The notes: generated by a model not told the origin, from the letters alone. A stretch of 64,000 nt of DNA from Patulibacter americanus DSM 16676 (GCF_000420025.1 NZ_ATUD01000016.1:18674-82673), one strand, 5' to 3'; shown: positions 8,204 through 15,188, numbered from the stretch's first letter. Made by a program: numbers and translations.

Positions 8204-8515
8204 TCAGCGGCGCCGGTGGCGCTGCGCGGCGGTGGTGACGTACCGGCCGCGGGTCCCCTGGTGCCGGACGACGGGGCCACCGGGGGCCACGGTACGACCG
8301 GGACCCGGGGCACGCAGGCCGGCCGAGGGAGGCTGCGTGGTGGCGGAGCGGCCGGCGGGGGGACGGCCGGTGGCGGAGCGGCGAGTGGCGGAGCGGCGGT
8401 CGGCGGCGGGACGGCCGGTGGTGGAGCGGCCCCGGCGGGACAGGAGCACGACGACGCCCGCCGCGGCGAAGCTCGCGACGACCCAGACGGCGACGGCTAT
8501 GACCCACCAGGTCAT
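8204..8515 (-). CDS. Small single-pass membrane protein with Arg/Ser/Pro tail
   Basis: Read from ATG 8515 (103 aa). A GTG at 8518 is directly before it, but TACGAT sits 6 bases ahead of the ATG. The N-terminus is one transmembrane segment (WWVIAVAVWVVASFAAAGVVVLL) followed by LSRRG and a low-complexity basic tail built from short repeats such as RRSATRRSATGRP. The plan matches the protein at 5075-5266. The tail DNA (8330-8430) is an imperfect repeat of GGCGGAGCGGC units and may vary in length between strains. Function unknown. Confidence 0.5.
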   Translation of the reverse strand: MTWWVIAVAVWVVASFAAAGVVVLLSRRGRSTTGRPAADRRSATRRSATGRPPAGRSATTQPPSAGLRAPGPGRTVAPGGPVVRHQGTRGRYVTTAAQRHRRR

Positions 8516-8521
8516 CACCTC

Positions 8522-8527
8522 ATCGTA
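8522..8527 (-). promoter_or_regulatory. -10 element TACGAT, leaderless-type
   Basis: On the minus strand TACGAT is 6 bases before ATG 8515; the bases between them (gaggtg) could also act as a weak ribosome-binding site. Confidence 0.35.
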
Positions 8528-8560
8528 CCGCGCGGCTAGAACCTTCGTCGAGGGTGGTGG

Positions 8561-9007
8561 TCAGCGGCGCTCGGACCGTATACGCACGAGCGCGCCGAAC
8601 AGGCGGGAGAGGAGCGAGCGGCGCGGGCGGGCCCAGCGCGGGGGCCGGACGCGCGTCAGCCGGTGCTCGTGCGCGGACGGCCAGCTCGTGATGCCCTCGC
8701 GGCCGAGGACCGTGACGGCGGTGAACGCGTCGTCGCCGCGCCGCGGGTCGCGCATGAGCACGAGCAGCAGCCACCCGCCGATCTGCACGAACGCGTCGGC
8801 GTCACGACGGGAGTGGGCCCACCGCGGGCGGTCGTGGACGACGCGGCCGTCTCGGGCGACGAGGGCCCGGAGCGCGCCCTCGAGGTCCGCCCGTGATCGG
8901 GTGGGCACGCCGCCGCGCTCGCAGAACCGCTGCAGCGCGTGGTCGGAGTAGCCGATGCGCAGCCGCCGGGTCTCGACGGCCGGTGCCGCCGAGCGCCCGC
9001 GGCTCAC
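8561..9007 (-). CDS. Hypothetical protein
   Basis: A 148-aa basic protein read from GTG 9007. This start overlaps the stop of the upstream gene as GTGA (9007-9004), which argues for translational coupling and against the longer ORF reaching 9124. The recognisable core is YSDHALQRFCERGG, then WAHSRRDADAFVQIGGWLLLVLMRD and AVTVLGREG. This pattern resembles small DUF4258-like or phage-associated proteins, but I do not assign a family. It forms a two-gene operon with the gene at 9004-9252. Confidence 0.5.
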   Translation of the reverse strand: MSRGRSAAPAVETRRLRIGYSDHALQRFCERGGVPTRSRADLEGALRALVARDGRVVHDRPRWAHSRRDADAFVQIGGWLLLVLMRDPRRGDDAFTAVTVLGREGITSWPSAHEHRLTRVRPPRWARPRRSLLSRLFGALVRIRSERR

Positions 9008-9252
9008 TCCGCCTCGGGGTCGCGCCGCGCGGCCGCGCGCGCCGCCTGCTCCTCGGACTGCGCCTCGTGCTCGCGGCGGGCCCGGTTCGAGGCGTCGCGC
9101 ATCTCGAACACGTCCGTCGCCCACGAGCCGACCTCGCGCGCGACGTCGCGCACGGCGCCGGTGACGATCGTGGCGATCCGGCCGACGTGGGTCGCACCGG
9201 ACTCCACGGCCTCCTGGACCTGGTCCTTGCGGGTCTCGAGCGGGCCGGGCAT
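9004..9252 (-). CDS. Small charged helical hypothetical protein
   Basis: An 82-aa protein from ATG 9252. It has an N-terminal amphipathic helix (QVQEAVESGATHVGRIATIVTGAVRDVAREVGSWATDVFEMRDA in two parts) and then a highly charged coiled-coil-like tail (RARREHEAQSEEQAARAAARRD). A TAGGCT element lies 7 bases before the start. It is first in an operon with the 8561-9007 gene through a GTGA overlap. No function can be named. Confidence 0.55.
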   Translation of the reverse strand: MPGPLETRKDQVQEAVESGATHVGRIATIVTGAVRDVAREVGSWATDVFEMRDASNRARREHEAQSEEQAARAAARRDPEAE

Positions 9253-9259
9253 ACGCCGC

Positions 9260-9265
9260 AGCCTA
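9260..9265 (-). promoter_or_regulatory. -10 element TAGGCT, leaderless-type
   Basis: On the minus strand TAGGCT is 7 bases before ATG 9252. Confidence 0.42.
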
Positions 9266-9305
9266 GTCGAGGCCCGGGGTGGCGAGGTGTGGGTGGCCGC
9301 ACGCC

Positions 9306-9329
9306 CGGCCGGACGGGGCTGTCCGGCCG
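9306..9329. terminator. Hairpin downstream of the desaturase
   Basis: CGGCCGGAC, a 6-base loop (ggggct) and GTCCGGCCG form a perfect 9-bp stem. It lies about 120 bases beyond the desaturase stop codon on the minus strand. No T-run follows, as is usual in very GC-rich genomes. Confidence 0.4.
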
Positions 9330-9362
9330 CCGACGTAGGCCAGGCCGGAGAGCGAGGGTGTG

Positions 9363-9442
9363 CCCGGCCGGACGTTGGCCCGGCCGGACGTTGGCCCGGC
9401 CGGACGGCGGCCCGGCCGGACGTTGGCCCGGCCGGACGGCGG
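9363..9442. repeat. Five tandem 16-bp repeats
   Basis: Five exact back-to-back units of CCCGGCCGGACG-TT-GG or CCCGGCCGGACG-GC-GG, in the order TT, TT, GC, TT, GC. Each unit contains the palindrome CCGGCCGG. The array begins 3 bases after the desaturase stop codon. It may be a 3'-end structure of that mRNA, a repeated protein-binding site or an unstable VNTR. Confidence 0.75.
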
Positions 9443-9445
9443 GGG

Positions 9446-10843
9446 TCAGGCCGCGTTGGCCGCCACGGCCCCGCGGGCGCCGGCCACGGCACCCTCGACG
9501 GCCCCGCGGGCCACCCCCACCGTGCCGCGGGCTGCGCCGCGGGCACCACGGAAGGCGCCGGCGGCCGTCTTGACCAGGCGGCTGGTGCGCGGGCGCTCCA
9601 CGTAGTCCTGCAGCTCCGCACCCGTCGGGACGGAGAGCCGCACGATCTTGCGGAAGACCGTGAACAGCTGCCAGGGCAGCGGGCCGGCGTGGTAGTCCAG
9701 GCCGTAGCGCTCGCAGGCCTCCTTGACCTCGACGGAGATCTCGGCGTAGCGGTGCGCCGGGATGTCGGGGAAGAGGTGGTGCTCGATCTGGAAGCTCAGG
9801 TTGCCCGACATGAGGTGGAAGAACGGGCCGCCCGTCAGGTTCGCCGAGCCCAAGAGCTGCCGGACGTACCAGCCGCCGCGCGTCTCGCCGGCCGTCTCCT
9901 CCTCCGTGAACTCCTCGACCCCGTCGGGGAAGTGGCCGCAGAAGATGATGGAGTAGGTCCAGACGTTGCGGACGATGTTCGCTGCGACGTTGGCCGACAG
10001 CGTCGCCGGGAAGAACGGGCCGGCGAGGGCGGGGAAGAGGACGTAGTCCTTCAGCGCCTGACCCTTGACCTTGTCGAAGATCGCCTTGAGCATCGGCAGC
10101 CGCGCCTGGAGGTCCCACTTGCCGTAGCGGATCTCCTCCGTCTCGAGGTCGTGCACCGCTACGCCGTACTCGAACAGCAGCGCCAGCAGCGTCGCGTAGA
10201 CGGGGTTGCCCAGGTAGTAGGGCTCCCACGGCTGGTCCTCGCTCATCCGCAGGATGCCGTAGCCGATGTCGCGGTCCTTGCCCACGATGTTCGTGTGGGT
10301 GTGGTGCATGTAGTTGTGGCTGTGGCGCCACTGGTCCGCCGGGCAGGCGGTGTCCCACTCGAAGGTCCGGCCGTTGAGCTCCTCGTCCTGCATCCAGTCG
10401 TACTGGCCGTGCATGACGTTGTGCCCGATCTCCATGTTGTCGATGATCTTCGACGCGGAGAGGGCCGCCACGCCGCCGAGCCACAGCGGCGGGAGGAACG
10501 CGAACTCGAGCATCGCGCGGCCGGCGATCTCGAGCCGGCGCTGCGCCTTGATGACGGACCGGATGTACGTCGCGTCGCGCTCGCCGAGGTCGTCGACGTG
10601 CTTCTTGCGGATGGCCTCCATCTCGCGCCCGAACGCGTCGAGCATGTCCTGGCTCAGGTGCGGGACGGCGTGCAGCGGGCCCGGGACGGCGGAGGTGTCC
10701 TTCGCGTCGCCCTTCGACGGCCCGGCCTCGCGGTCGGGGGCCTTGGGCGAGAGCGGCTTGTCGGACCGGGCGACGGCGAACGTGTCGTCCACGTCGACGT
10801 GCGTGCCGTTCTTGGCGGGGGCGGGGGCGGTCGGGGTGCTCAT
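9446..10843 (-). CDS. Membrane fatty-acid desaturase, DesA3-like
   Basis: A 465-aa di-iron membrane desaturase. The three histidine boxes are HNVMH (141-145), HSHNYMHH (174-181) and QIEHH (352-356), with hydrophobic segments between them. The third box Q-x-x-H-H and overall plan fit actinobacterial acyl-CoA desaturases of the DesA3/linoleoyl type, which insert a double bond using electrons from a partner reductase. Residues 1-60 are a charged Pro/Ala/Lys extension. The last 40 residues are Ala/Gly/Arg/Val-rich repeats (ARGAARG-type), an unusual tail. ATG 10843 has GAGGAG upstream. It follows its likely partner, the reductase at 11049-12374, after a repeat-filled gap. Confidence 0.9.
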   Translation of the reverse strand: MSTPTAPAPAKNGTHVDVDDTFAVARSDKPLSPKAPDREAGPSKGDAKDTSAVPGPLHAVPHLSQDMLDAFGREMEAIRKKHVDDLGERDATYIRSVIKAQRRLEIAGRAMLEFAFLPPLWLGGVAALSASKIIDNMEIGHNVMHGQYDWMQDEELNGRTFEWDTACPADQWRHSHNYMHHTHTNIVGKDRDIGYGILRMSEDQPWEPYYLGNPVYATLLALLFEYGVAVHDLETEEIRYGKWDLQARLPMLKAIFDKVKGQALKDYVLFPALAGPFFPATLSANVAANIVRNVWTYSIIFCGHFPDGVEEFTEEETAGETRGGWYVRQLLGSANLTGGPFFHLMSGNLSFQIEHHLFPDIPAHRYAEISVEVKEACERYGLDYHAGPLPWQLFTVFRKIVRLSVPTGAELQDYVERPRTSRLVKTAAGAFRGARGAARGTVGVARGAVEGAVAGARGAVAANAA

Positions 10844-10875
10844 GGCGTGCTCCTCGGGTCGAGTTGCTGCGGAAG

Positions 10876-11001
10876 GGGGTGCGGTCGCGGGGGTGCGGGG
10901 TCGCGGTACGGCGGGGTGCGGTCGCGGGGTGCGGGGTCGCGGTGAAGCGGGGTGCGGTCGCGGGGGTGCGGGGTCGCGGTGAAGCGGAGTGCGGTCGCGG
11001 G
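10876..11001. repeat. Tandem 36-37-bp repeats between reductase and desaturase
   Basis: Three full units (10876-10912, 10913-10948, 10949-10985) and a partial fourth share GTGCGGTCGCGG and TGCGGGGTCGCGGT. They fill most of the 205-base gap between the two cotranscribed genes and are GC-only except for one or two bases per unit. They encode nothing convincing in any frame. They could form mRNA structure between the two cistrons or be a variable-number repeat. Confidence 0.75.
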
Positions 11002-11048
11002 CGGTCGGGACGGCCGACGCGGGCGGGGTCGCGGTGGAGGTCGGGCGG

Positions 11049-12374
11049 CTAGAGGTCGAGGGCGACGTCGCCGACGGGGGCGGAGACGCAGATGCGGATC
11101 TCCTCGCCGGGCGTGCCGTGGATCTCGCCGTTGAGCGTGTCGCGCACCTTGCCGTCCTGCAGGGTGCACTTGCAGGTCAGGCAGATGCCCATCCGGCAGC
11201 CGTGCGTGGGGGAGAGCCCCGCCTGCTCGGCCTGCTCGAGCAGCGTCGAGCCGTCGGCCTCGGCGGTGACGCCGGAGCCGGTGAACGTGACGGTGCCGAG
11301 CTGGTCGGGGTCCAGGTCCGGCAGCACCGGCGGCGCGAAGTGCTCGAACCGCAGCGGCGTCCGGAGACCCTCCTCCGCCCACAGTCCGCGCACGGCCTCG
11401 ACGAGCCCGCCGGGGCCGCAGACGAACGCGGCGGCGTCCTCGTCGTGGGGTAGCGCGCGGCGCAGGTGGTCCAGGCCGAAGCGGCCGGTCAGCTCGCCGT
11501 CGTCGCCGCGGGTGAAGCAGCGCAGCAGCTGGACGTTCGGGTGCCGCGTCGCGATCCGGTGCAGGTCGCCCGCGTAGAGCAGGTCGGCGGCGGAGCGGGC
11601 GTAGTGCAGGAAGACGATCTCGCCCCGGTGGCCCTCGTCCGTGAGGGTGCGCAGCATGGAGAGCACGGGCGTGATGCCGCTGCCGCCGCTGATGAGGACG
11701 ATGCGACGCGGCCGCGTCTCGGGCAGCACGAACTCCTCGCCCTGCGGCACGGACAGCCCGACGAACATGCCGACCTTCGCGTGCTCCTTGAGGTACCGCG
11801 AGACGACGCCCTCGGGGTGGCGGCGGACGGTCAGCTCGATGTTGCGGCTCTTCGGGTGCGCCGAGGCGGAGGGGGAGTAGCAGCGGCGGTGGCGGACCCC
11901 GTCGACGTCGACCGCGATCTCGACGTGCTGGCCGGCGCGGAACCCGGGCCACGTGCCGGTGGGACGCAGCGTCAGCGTGACGCTGTCGGCGTTCTGGTGG
12001 CGCACGTCGACGATCTCGCCGCGGATCTTCCGCACGGCCCAGTCGGGGCGCAGCAGCTCGAGGTAGTGGTCGACGTCGTGCGGGCCGGCGAGCACGTCGG
12101 CGACCTTCGTGCCGAGCAGGCGCTGGGCGAGACCGCCGCGGCGGGCGGGCCGCGGGGCGGCGGGGCGGACGAACTCGGTCTCCACCGGGCGGGCGGGATC
12201 GGGGGCCGCGCGGCGGTCGGACTCGGGGGCCGCGGGGCGGTCGAACTCGGGGGCCGCGGGGCGCGGCTTCGCGTCGGCGGGGCGGGCCTCGACGGCGGAG
12301 CGGACGTCCGAGTCGATGGCGCGGACGTCCGAGTCGGCGGGGCGCGGGGGTGTGGCGGTGGCGGGAGGGGTCAT
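11049..12374 (-). CDS. Ferredoxin reductase with C-terminal 2Fe-2S domain (desaturase partner)
   Basis: A 441-aa electron-transfer protein. After a low-complexity Pro/Ala/Arg/Asp linker (residues 1-85), a ferredoxin-NADP reductase domain shows the FAD motif RCYSPSA, the GGSGITPVLSML NAD(P)H strand and CGPGG. The C-terminal plant-type 2Fe-2S domain has Cys 393, 398, 401 and 429 (CRMGICLTC, then RICVSAP). This domain order matches the mycobacterial Rv3230c-type reductase that feeds the DesA3 desaturase, and the Pseudomonas DesC type. ATG 12374 has AAGGA upstream. It is first in the desaturase operon and divergent from a TetR gene. Confidence 0.88.
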   Translation of the reverse strand: MTPPATATPPRPADSDVRAIDSDVRSAVEARPADAKPRPAAPEFDRPAAPESDRRAAPDPARPVETEFVRPAAPRPARRGGLAQRLLGTKVADVLAGPHDVDHYLELLRPDWAVRKIRGEIVDVRHQNADSVTLTLRPTGTWPGFRAGQHVEIAVDVDGVRHRRCYSPSASAHPKSRNIELTVRRHPEGVVSRYLKEHAKVGMFVGLSVPQGEEFVLPETRPRRIVLISGGSGITPVLSMLRTLTDEGHRGEIVFLHYARSAADLLYAGDLHRIATRHPNVQLLRCFTRGDDGELTGRFGLDHLRRALPHDEDAAAFVCGPGGLVEAVRGLWAEEGLRTPLRFEHFAPPVLPDLDPDQLGTVTFTGSGVTAEADGSTLLEQAEQAGLSPTHGCRMGICLTCKCTLQDGKVRDTLNGEIHGTPGEEIRICVSAPVGDVALDL

Positions 12375-12427
12375 GGGTGTGGCGTTCCTTACGGCGGTCG
12401 GGAGGGCCGAGCGACAACCGAGACGCG

Positions 12428-12467
12428 GCGTACGCGTGTTCGGTGAACGGCTGTGCACAAACGTACG
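12428..12467. promoter_or_regulatory. Candidate operator region of the desaturase operon
   Basis: Between the divergent reductase and TetR genes lies a cluster of short palindromes: GTTC-ggt-GAAC (12438-12448), TGTGCACA (12452-12459) and CGTACG copies at both ends (12429-12434 and 12462-12467). A DesT-like TetR regulator would be expected to bind here. Which palindrome is the real site cannot be told from one sequence. Confidence 0.3.
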
Positions 12468-12497
12468 ACCCGACGCCCGGGTGGGTCAAGGGATCCG

Positions 12498-12503
12498 TAG
12501 GCT
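12498..12503 (+). promoter_or_regulatory. -10 element TAGGCT before a mini-ORF
   Basis: TAGGCT lies 6 bases before GTG 12510, so the tetR transcript would start at the first base of a 16-codon ORF rather than near tetR itself. Confidence 0.42.
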
Positions 12504-12509
12504 CTGGCC

Positions 12510-12560
12510 GTGACATCGGGCACACCGCAGGGGTGGGGTCCGGATCACCTGCTGAGATGA
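12510..12560 (+). CDS. 16-residue mini-ORF upstream of tetR (first)
   Basis: GTG 12510 opens a 16-codon ORF (MTSGTPQGWGPDHLLR). It follows a -10 element with leaderless spacing. Its TGA overlaps the ATG of a second mini-ORF as ATGA (12557-12560). No similarity is recognised. A regulatory or coupling role in tetR expression is inferred from position only. Confidence 0.4.
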   Translation: MTSGTPQGWGPDHLLR

Positions 12561-12607
12561 GACGCGTGCACCCCGAGCAGACGGCCCCGCAGGGCGGCCG
12601 CGCATGA
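12557..12607 (+). CDS. 16-residue mini-ORF upstream of tetR (second)
   Basis: ATG 12557 opens another 16-codon ORF (MRRVHPEQTAPQGGRA). It starts in an ATGA overlap with the first mini-ORF and ends in an ATGA overlap with tetR (12604-12607). Fourteen of sixteen third positions are G or C. The three reading units are thus chained by two identical stop/start junctions. Confidence 0.4.
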   Translation: MRRVHPEQTAPQGGRA

Positions 12608-13284
12608 CCCCGCAGCCCCGGCCCGTCGGACGGCCCGGCGCGTCGCTTCGCCTCGTGGAGACGTCGTTGGACGAGCCACCGCTCTCGCGGCAGGAGCGCA
12701 AGGAGCGCACCCGCCAGGCGTTGCTCAACGCCGCGCTCGCGCAGCTCGAGGACCGCAGCTTCGGCGCGATGAGCCTGCGCGAGGTCTCGAAGGCCGCCGG
12801 CATCACGCCCACCGCCTTCTACCGCCACTTCGACAGCATGGAGGAGCTCGGCCTCGTCCTCGTCGACGACTCCTTCGCCTCGCTGCGCGAGCTCATGCGC
12901 GCCGGCCGCTCCGAGGTGGCCGAGCCGGGGGACGACATCCGCACCTCGGCCGCGATCCTCGTGCGCCACGTGCAGGAGCACCGCCTCCACTACCGCTTCA
13001 TCGCGCGCGAGCGCTCGGGTGGCATCGCGAGCCTGCGGGCCGGCATCGCCCGCGAGATCCACTCGTTCTCGAGCGAGCTCGTCGGCGACCTGCGCCGCTA
13101 CCCGGTGCTGGGCGAGCTCGACACCCCGTCCCTGGACATGATCGCCAGCCTCTTCGTCACGGTGATGGTCGCCACCGCCGAGCGCCTGCTCGACGCTCCG
13201 GAGGCCGAGGGCGAGATCCGCGCCCGCACCGAGGACCAGATGCGCATCATCGTCCTGGGCGCGACCCAGTGGCACCGGGTCTGA
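12604..13284 (+). CDS. TetR family regulator, DesT/FabR-like
   Basis: A 226-aa TetR repressor. The N-terminal HTH is clear: RQERKERTRQALLNAAL helix, LREVSKAAGITPTAFYRHFDSMEEL recognition part (about residues 55-80). The all-helical C-terminus is of the ligand-binding type. A TetR gene divergent from a desaturase/reductase pair is the arrangement of Pseudomonas DesT with desCB, where the regulator senses the ratio of unsaturated to saturated acyl-CoA. That function is inferred from context. ATG 12604 is part of an ATGA overlap with the preceding mini-ORF; there is no good separate ribosome-binding site. Confidence 0.85.
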   Translation: MTPQPRPVGRPGASLRLVETSLDEPPLSRQERKERTRQALLNAALAQLEDRSFGAMSLREVSKAAGITPTAFYRHFDSMEELGLVLVDDSFASLRELMRAGRSEVAEPGDDIRTSAAILVRHVQEHRLHYRFIARERSGGIASLRAGIAREIHSFSSELVGDLRRYPVLGELDTPSLDMIASLFVTVMVATAERLLDAPEAEGEIRARTEDQMRIIVLGATQWHRV

Positions 13285-13954
13285 GGGACTCGCGTCGGCG
13301 CCGCGCGGCGTGACCTCGACGCAGGACCCGGATCGCGGTCGTCGTCGCCTCGAGCAGCGCCTCGCGATGACGGCCGGCCCACCGGGTCCGCCACGTGACC
13401 CAGACGGCCTCGTTCCACGGGCCGACGGGTAGCGACTCGACCGTCTCGAACTTCCGGGGCCGTCGATCGATGTGGTCGCGATGCGGGTTCGGGACGCTGC
13501 GAGTCGTGAGTGCCGCTTCGAGCTCGCCGTATGCGAGTGCGCGGGTCAGCGGCCCGGGGCGCTGTTCGGAGACCTCGACTCGCCAGCCGGGATCGACGCG
13601 CTCGAGGCCGAAGATCAACGCGTCGATCAGCGGGGTCCGACGCGGGAAGATCCCGATCCTCACGACGCCGTTCGTGCCGGTCGCGACAGCCTGTGCCTCC
13701 CGCGCATGGAGCGCCGCCGCCTCGACGAGGCGCCGCGCCGCGGGCAGCACCGCATGTCCCGCGGGCGTCAGGGCGATGACGCACCGGTGCGACCGGTCCA
13801 CGAGCGTCTGACCGACCGCCGCCTCGTAGGCGCTGACGCGTGAGGCGATCGCCTGCCGCGACACCCCGAGCTCTTCGGCGACCAGGCCGATGCGGCGACG
13901 GTCCGCGACGCGTACGAACGCCAGCACGGCGTTCAGGCTCGGGGTCTCGTCCAT
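13247..13954 (-). CDS. LysR family regulator, short
   Basis: A 235-aa protein from ATG 13954. The winged HTH is typical (NAVLAFVRVADRRRIGLVAEELGVSRQAIASRVSAYE, LVDRSHRCVIALTPAGHAVLPAAR). The effector domain starts with VRIGIFPRRTPLIDALIFGLERVDPGWRVEVSEQ. It is about 60-70 residues shorter than usual LysR proteins, and its last 13 codons run antisense into the 3' end of tetR (38-bp convergent overlap). Either the effector domain is reduced or a frameshift has truncated it. It is divergent from mhuD across a perfect inverted repeat, so heme- or iron-linked control is possible but unproven. Confidence 0.7.
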   Translation of the reverse strand: MDETPSLNAVLAFVRVADRRRIGLVAEELGVSRQAIASRVSAYEAAVGQTLVDRSHRCVIALTPAGHAVLPAARRLVEAAALHAREAQAVATGTNGVVRIGIFPRRTPLIDALIFGLERVDPGWRVEVSEQRPGPLTRALAYGELEAALTTRSVPNPHRDHIDRRPRKFETVESLPVGPWNEAVWVTWRTRWAGRHREALLEATTTAIRVLRRGHAARRRRESLRPGATGSRPGR

Positions 13955-14090
13955 GGTTCCGACCGTGCCACCTCGAGTTCCTCCGCGCCCGTTCTTTCGC
14001 GCGAAGTCGCGATGTCGGGGCCACCTCGCAACGGAGTGCGCCCGTTTCGCATCGAGGCGGGGTCCCCGGACGCGGGACGTCGCCCCTCGC

Positions 14091-14138
14091 GGCGCAGTAT
14101 GAGAATGCCGAGAAGTCTTGTCATTCTCATACTGCGCC
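14091..14138. promoter_or_regulatory. Perfect 17-bp inverted repeat between lysR and mhuD
   Basis: GGCGCAGTATGAGAATG, a 14-base spacer and CATTCTCATACTGCGCC. Each arm presents the same element (CATTCTCATACTGCGCC) reading outward, one towards mhuD and one towards lysR. TGAGAAT/ATTCTCA resembles the half-sites of Fur-family operators, although the spacing is larger than a standard box. It is most likely a shared operator or a pair of mirrored promoters. Confidence 0.6.
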
Positions 14139-14181
14139 GGGGGAGCTCTCTCGGCGCAGGCCGACACCCCGAGGAGCACCC

Positions 14182-14538
14182 ATGGCAGTCGTGAAGATCA
14201 ACGCGATCGAGGTCGATCCCGCTCGCGGTCCCGAGCTCGAACAGCGGTTCGCCCAGCGGGCCGCCGAGGTCGAGTCGATGCCGGGGTTCCTCGGATTCGA
14301 GCTGCTGCGCCCGACTGAGGGCGAGACCCGCTACTTCGTGTACACGCGCTGGGAGACCGAGGAGGACTTCCAGGCCTGGGTCAAGAGCGCGGAGTTCCGG
14401 CGCGGCCACGCGCAGGCGTCGGCGGACCGCGGCGCGGAGAAGCCGGTCGCGCACGGGTCTAGCGTGCTGAGCTTCGACGTCGTGCTGGCGGTCGGGGCTG
14501 CGGACGCTGCTGCGTCGGCCTCGGCCGAGACCTCCTGA
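14182..14538 (+). CDS. mhuD: MhuD-like heme-degrading monooxygenase
   Basis: A 118-aa ABM-superfamily protein that matches the mycobacterial heme oxygenase MhuD (IsdG family) closely in pattern: VVKINAIEV at the N-terminus, GPELEQRFAQRA, MPGFLGFELLRP and ETRYFVYTRWETEEDFQAW. The heme-active residues Asn7 and Trp66 are present at the same numbers. His76 probably corresponds to MhuD His75. The enzyme would cleave heme to release iron. ATG 14182 has GAGGAG at 14171. It carries a short Ala-rich C-terminal tail. The gene stands alone behind the 17-bp inverted repeat, as expected for iron or heme control. Confidence 0.85.
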   Translation: MAVVKINAIEVDPARGPELEQRFAQRAAEVESMPGFLGFELLRPTEGETRYFVYTRWETEEDFQAWVKSAEFRRGHAQASADRGAEKPVAHGSSVLSFDVVLAVGAADAAASASAETS

Positions 14539-14669
14539 GGCACGGACATAACGACGGAACCCTCGATCTCGACCTCAGTGGGGTCGAGGGCCGTCGAGCA
14601 TCCCGCCTTCGGCCGTTCGTTCATGAGAGTTCGGCGCCGCCGCGCCGAGTCCTCCCCCGGTGAGCGTGC

Positions 14670-15173
14670 TCAGGCCAGCTCCGGGTACGCCCCGCGGCTG
14701 AAGACCATGGGGTGGTCGCTCTCCGTCACCCCGAGGTCTCGCACCGCGCCCACCACGAGGGAGTGGTCGCCGAGCTGGATCTCGCGCTCGAGCTCGCAGT
14801 CGATCCAGGCGACGATGCCGTCGAGGATGGGGGCGCCCGAGTACGGCCCCGGTCTCGTGGGCAGGCCGGCGAACTTGTCGCCGCCTCGGCGCGCGAACCG
14901 TGCCGCCATCGCGTTCTGCCCCTGGGCCAGGACGTTCACGCAGAACCGGCCCGCCTCGCGGATCACGGGCCAGCTCGTCGAGGTGTTCGCGGGGTAGAAG
15001 CCCACGAGCTGGGGCTCGAGTGAGATCGACGTGAAGGAGCCCACCGCCATGCCCGCGGGACCGTTGGGGGCGATCCCGGTGACGACGACCACGCTGGTCG
15101 GCACGTGCGACAGCACGTGTCGGAAGTGCTCGGGGTCGCCGTGCTGCTCGGGGCCGGGGGAGGGTGCGCTCAT
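14670..15173 (-). CDS. Flavin reductase-like FMN-binding protein
   Basis: A 167-aa flavin reductase of the HpaC/DIM6-NTAB family: FRHVLSHVPTSVVVVTG, GMAVGSFTSISLEPQLVGFYPANTSTSW, FCVNVLAQGQ, then FAGLPTRPGPYSGAPILDGIVAWIDCELE and the closing VGAVRDLGV. Such proteins supply reduced FMN or FAD to a partner monooxygenase. ATG 15173 is preferred; a GTG at 15188 is also in frame. A TAGACT box at 15204-15209 on the minus strand would give a leader of about 24 bases. No partner oxygenase lies next to it; MhuD needs an electron donor, so a link with its neighbour is possible. Confidence 0.85.
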   Translation of the reverse strand: MSAPSPGPEQHGDPEHFRHVLSHVPTSVVVVTGIAPNGPAGMAVGSFTSISLEPQLVGFYPANTSTSWPVIREAGRFCVNVLAQGQNAMAARFARRGGDKFAGLPTRPGPYSGAPILDGIVAWIDCELEREIQLGDHSLVVGAVRDLGVTESDHPMVFSRGAYPELA

Positions 15174-15188
15174 GGGACGGAATTCCAC

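Noticed and set aside
9363..11001. CRISPR-like arrays
   Set aside because: The units are contiguous 16-bp or 36-37-bp tandem repeats with no unique spacers, and no cas genes are present.
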